The notes beneath the pieces are model-generated. The model did no database searches and was not told where the DNA came from. It was given only the letters and a program-made list of their open reading frames with translations. Made by a program: the position numbers and the translations under genes. This document shows, in pieces, positions 11,255 through 13,006 of a stretch of DNA of 13,006 bases (positions are counted from its first letter, which is position 1; each line of letters begins with the position of its first letter). Location of the stretch: the NCBI GenBank assembly GCA_002393865.1, contig DGUD01000117.1, positions 1 through 13,006 of the forward strand. Reading direction: 5' to 3'. Origin of the DNA: Treponema sp. UBA4319. GTDB lineage: Bacteria > Spirochaetota > Spirochaetia > Treponematales > Treponemataceae.

Positions 11255-13006
11255 CTACAGCTTAAAGCGTTCCATCTCATGCGCAAGAGAATCAATGCTT
11301 TCCTTGTTCTTGGAAGATGATACATTTACATCCTTTACAGCCTTGAGAATCTGGTCAGTACCGCCCGCCATCTCCGTCATGGAATCCAGAGTGCGCTGAG
11401 TAGTGGCGGCAAGCATATTCATCTCGCGGACAACTTCCTTACCGCCCGCAAGCATGGCATTGGAGCCCTGACGCACACTCGCCGTGGAATCAGTAATGCT
11501 GCGGATAGCCTGAAGCACCTGCTCACTGCCGGAAGCCTGCTCGTTCATGGCATTCATGACAACATCTTCCTGCTGCTTTACAGTCTGCGCAAGATTATAA
11601 ATAACCCCGAACTGGTTCTGCATCAGCTTTGTACTCTCGGAGACACCGCTGATAGCTTCCTCAAGCCCGTGGAGACTTTCCGTAATCGCCTTTCCCTGAA
11701 CATTACTCTGCTCAGCCAGCTTGCGGATTTCGTCAGCAACAACAGCAAAGCCCTTGCCCGCTTCACCCGCATGGGCAGCCTCGATAGCCGCATTCATGGC
11801 AAGCAGGTTGGTCTGCTCGGCAATATTCTGAATGACAGAAGACGCTTCAATCAGACCAGTGGACTCGGAAAGAATCTTTTCCGACATGTGCACGCTTTCC
11901 TCAACACGGGCCTGTCCCACATTGGACGCCTCCGTCAAGTCATTCACCGAAACTTCGTTTTTCTGCAGGATTGTAGTCACAGACTGAATGTTTGCAACCA
12001 TCTGCTGAACCGCAGAGGAACTTTCCGAAACACCCGTGGACTGCAGCTGGATACTTTCGTTCAGCTTTTCAATATTCTGCATGATTTCTTCAATAGTGGC
12101 AGTGGCCTGCTCCACACCGCTGGACTGGTTCACCATCTGCTGCTTTACGTTGCCGATATTGTCCACAATCTGCTCCACACTCGCAGAAGTCTCGTCCATA
12201 TTGGAAGAAAGCTCACCGACAATCCGCGTGCTGGTGGCCACATTGTCCTGAATACCCAAAAGCAGCCTCCTGGTCGCGTCGTGGAAACGGTTCAGGTAAG
12301 TGACAAGCACACCAAAGTTGTCACGGCTTTCAATCTTCAATGAATGCTCGGAATAATCACCGTTAGCCATTGCATCGCTCAGCTGGGCAATCTTGGCAAG
12401 ACGTCCGGCCTGTCCCCTGGACATAGCACCAAAGTCAATCATCTGCATAATCATTGCAAAGAAAAACTGCGGCAGCATACGGGACACAAACAGGTCATGC
12501 GCGGACAAAGAATTCAGCCTTGAGCAGAAAAGCGGATTTATACCCAAAAAGATTATACCAACACCGCCAAAGAACGAAACAAGAAGATTGCGCTTGAACA
12601 AATCCATCTTGACATGCCTGCGTTCGATAGGAAGCCACGAAAGCCATCTCTCGTACATCTCAAGGAACTGCACGTAGAAAAGTACACCACAGCTGCCCAG
12701 AGAGCCAAGACTCAGCGAAGCAATATAGAGAGAATCAAAAGTAATTCCCTGGCTGCGGCATGAAGCCCCGATCACGAATGGATACAAAATCATAAGAGTA
12801 ACCGGAATAGCAATGGTGACAAACTGAGACAAAAAGACAATATTATTGTATTTGTCAAGCTCTCCCGGCTGATACTGCCGGAGCTTCTTTTCCAGAACCG
12901 TAAGAGTCGCAAACGGTCCTCCGATGATGATGACAAGAACAGGAATCATATAGGGTGACACAATAATGCGCATGATTTCCTGCAGCGTATAAGCACCAAT
13001 CAGCTG
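11255..13006 (-). CDS. Methyl-accepting chemotaxis protein, N-terminus beyond the window (partial)
   Basis: This is a paralogue of the receptor at 5553-7469. The frame stays open to the right edge. An internal ATG at 12973 falls inside the membrane region by alignment with the other receptor, so roughly the first 40 residues are missing and the true start is outside. The visible 583 residues contain about five hydrophobic helices and a HAMP-like linker ([21 protein letters not shown]). The signalling domain follows, with tip [21 protein letters not shown], then [18 protein letters not shown], and a C-terminus ending EMERFKL. No periplasmic ligand domain is seen. The cytoplasmic loop matching the CDEC loop of the first receptor has no CxxC. 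Base composition is lower in GC than the rnf region. It lies upstream of argS on the same strand, with the 15-bp hairpin as its likely terminator. Confidence 0.92.
   Translation of the reverse strand, partial: QLIGAYTLQEIMRIIVSPYMIPVLVIIIGGPFATLTVLEKKLRQYQPGELDKYNNIVFLSQFVTIAIPVTLMILYPFVIGASCRSQGITFDSLYIASLSLGSLGSCGVLFYVQFLEMYERWLSWLPIERRHVKMDLFKRNLLVSFFGGVGIIFLGINPLFCSRLNSLSAHDLFVSRMLPQFFFAMIMQMIDFGAMSRGQAGRLAKIAQLSDAMANGDYSEHSLKIESRDNFGVLVTYLNRFHDATRRLLLGIQDNVATSTRIVGELSSNMDETSASVEQIVDNIGNVKQQMVNQSSGVEQATATIEEIMQNIEKLNESIQLQSTGVSESSSAVQQMVANIQSVTTILQKNEVSVNDLTEASNVGQARVEESVHMSEKILSESTGLIEASSVIQNIAEQTNLLAMNAAIEAAHAGEAGKGFAVVADEIRKLAEQSNVQGKAITESLHGLEEAISGVSESTKLMQNQFGVIYNLAQTVKQQEDVVMNAMNEQASGSEQVLQAIRSITDSTASVRQGSNAMLAGGKEVVREMNMLAATTQRTLDSMTEMAGGTDQILKAVKDVNVSSSKNKESIDSLAHEMERFKL

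Overview
The window reads as chromosomal DNA of an anaerobic bacterium. The best fit is a host-associated, relatively GC-rich Treponema or related spirochaete. This rests on the MKSREG form of the ArgRS KMSKS loop, two chemoreceptors with all-membrane sensor regions and matching C-termini ending in FKL, the anaerobe-type long citrate synthase, and a complete clostridial/spirochaetal-order rnfCDGEAB operon. The assignment comes from recognising families, not from a search. All major genes are intact except the last, which runs off the right edge.

Layout. Positions 1-223 hold a short tandem repeat entering from the left edge, a large GC-rich hairpin and an extended -10 promoter. Positions 245-5291 (+) are the six-gene Rnf operon rnfC-D-G-E-A-B, with 4- or 8-bp overlaps and one 9-bp gap, so it is almost certainly one translationally coupled transcript. 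Its product is the membrane complex that moves electrons between reduced ferredoxin and NAD+ while pumping Na+ or H+. A palindrome follows, then a well-formed sigma70-type promoter and a methyl-accepting chemotaxis protein (5553-7469, +) with a six-helix membrane sensor and a cytoplasmic CxxC. A bidirectional terminator (7520-7560) separates it from the convergent citrate synthase gene (7586-9016, -), which has its own promoter. Upstream of that lie the argS terminator and argS (9246-11096, -). The right end is a second, paralogous chemoreceptor (11255-13006, -), missing its N-terminus beyond the window edge.

How the genes fit together. Rnf couples ferredoxin and NAD(H) redox to an ion gradient. 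Citrate synthase feeds acetyl-CoA and oxaloacetate towards citrate, probably for 2-oxoglutarate/glutamate synthesis in an organism with an incomplete TCA cycle (inference). The two chemoreceptors lack a visible periplasmic ligand domain and may sense membrane or cytoplasmic state. ArgRS is housekeeping.

I see no mobile element, CRISPR array, tRNA or rRNA. I do not see a clearly new multi-gene system. The most interesting signals are small: a 15-bp hairpin followed by a T-run that contains the argS ribosome binding site, a CxxC in the cytoplasmic loop of the Rnf-adjacent chemoreceptor, a drop in GC content inside argS, and interleaved inverted repeats after the first chemoreceptor.
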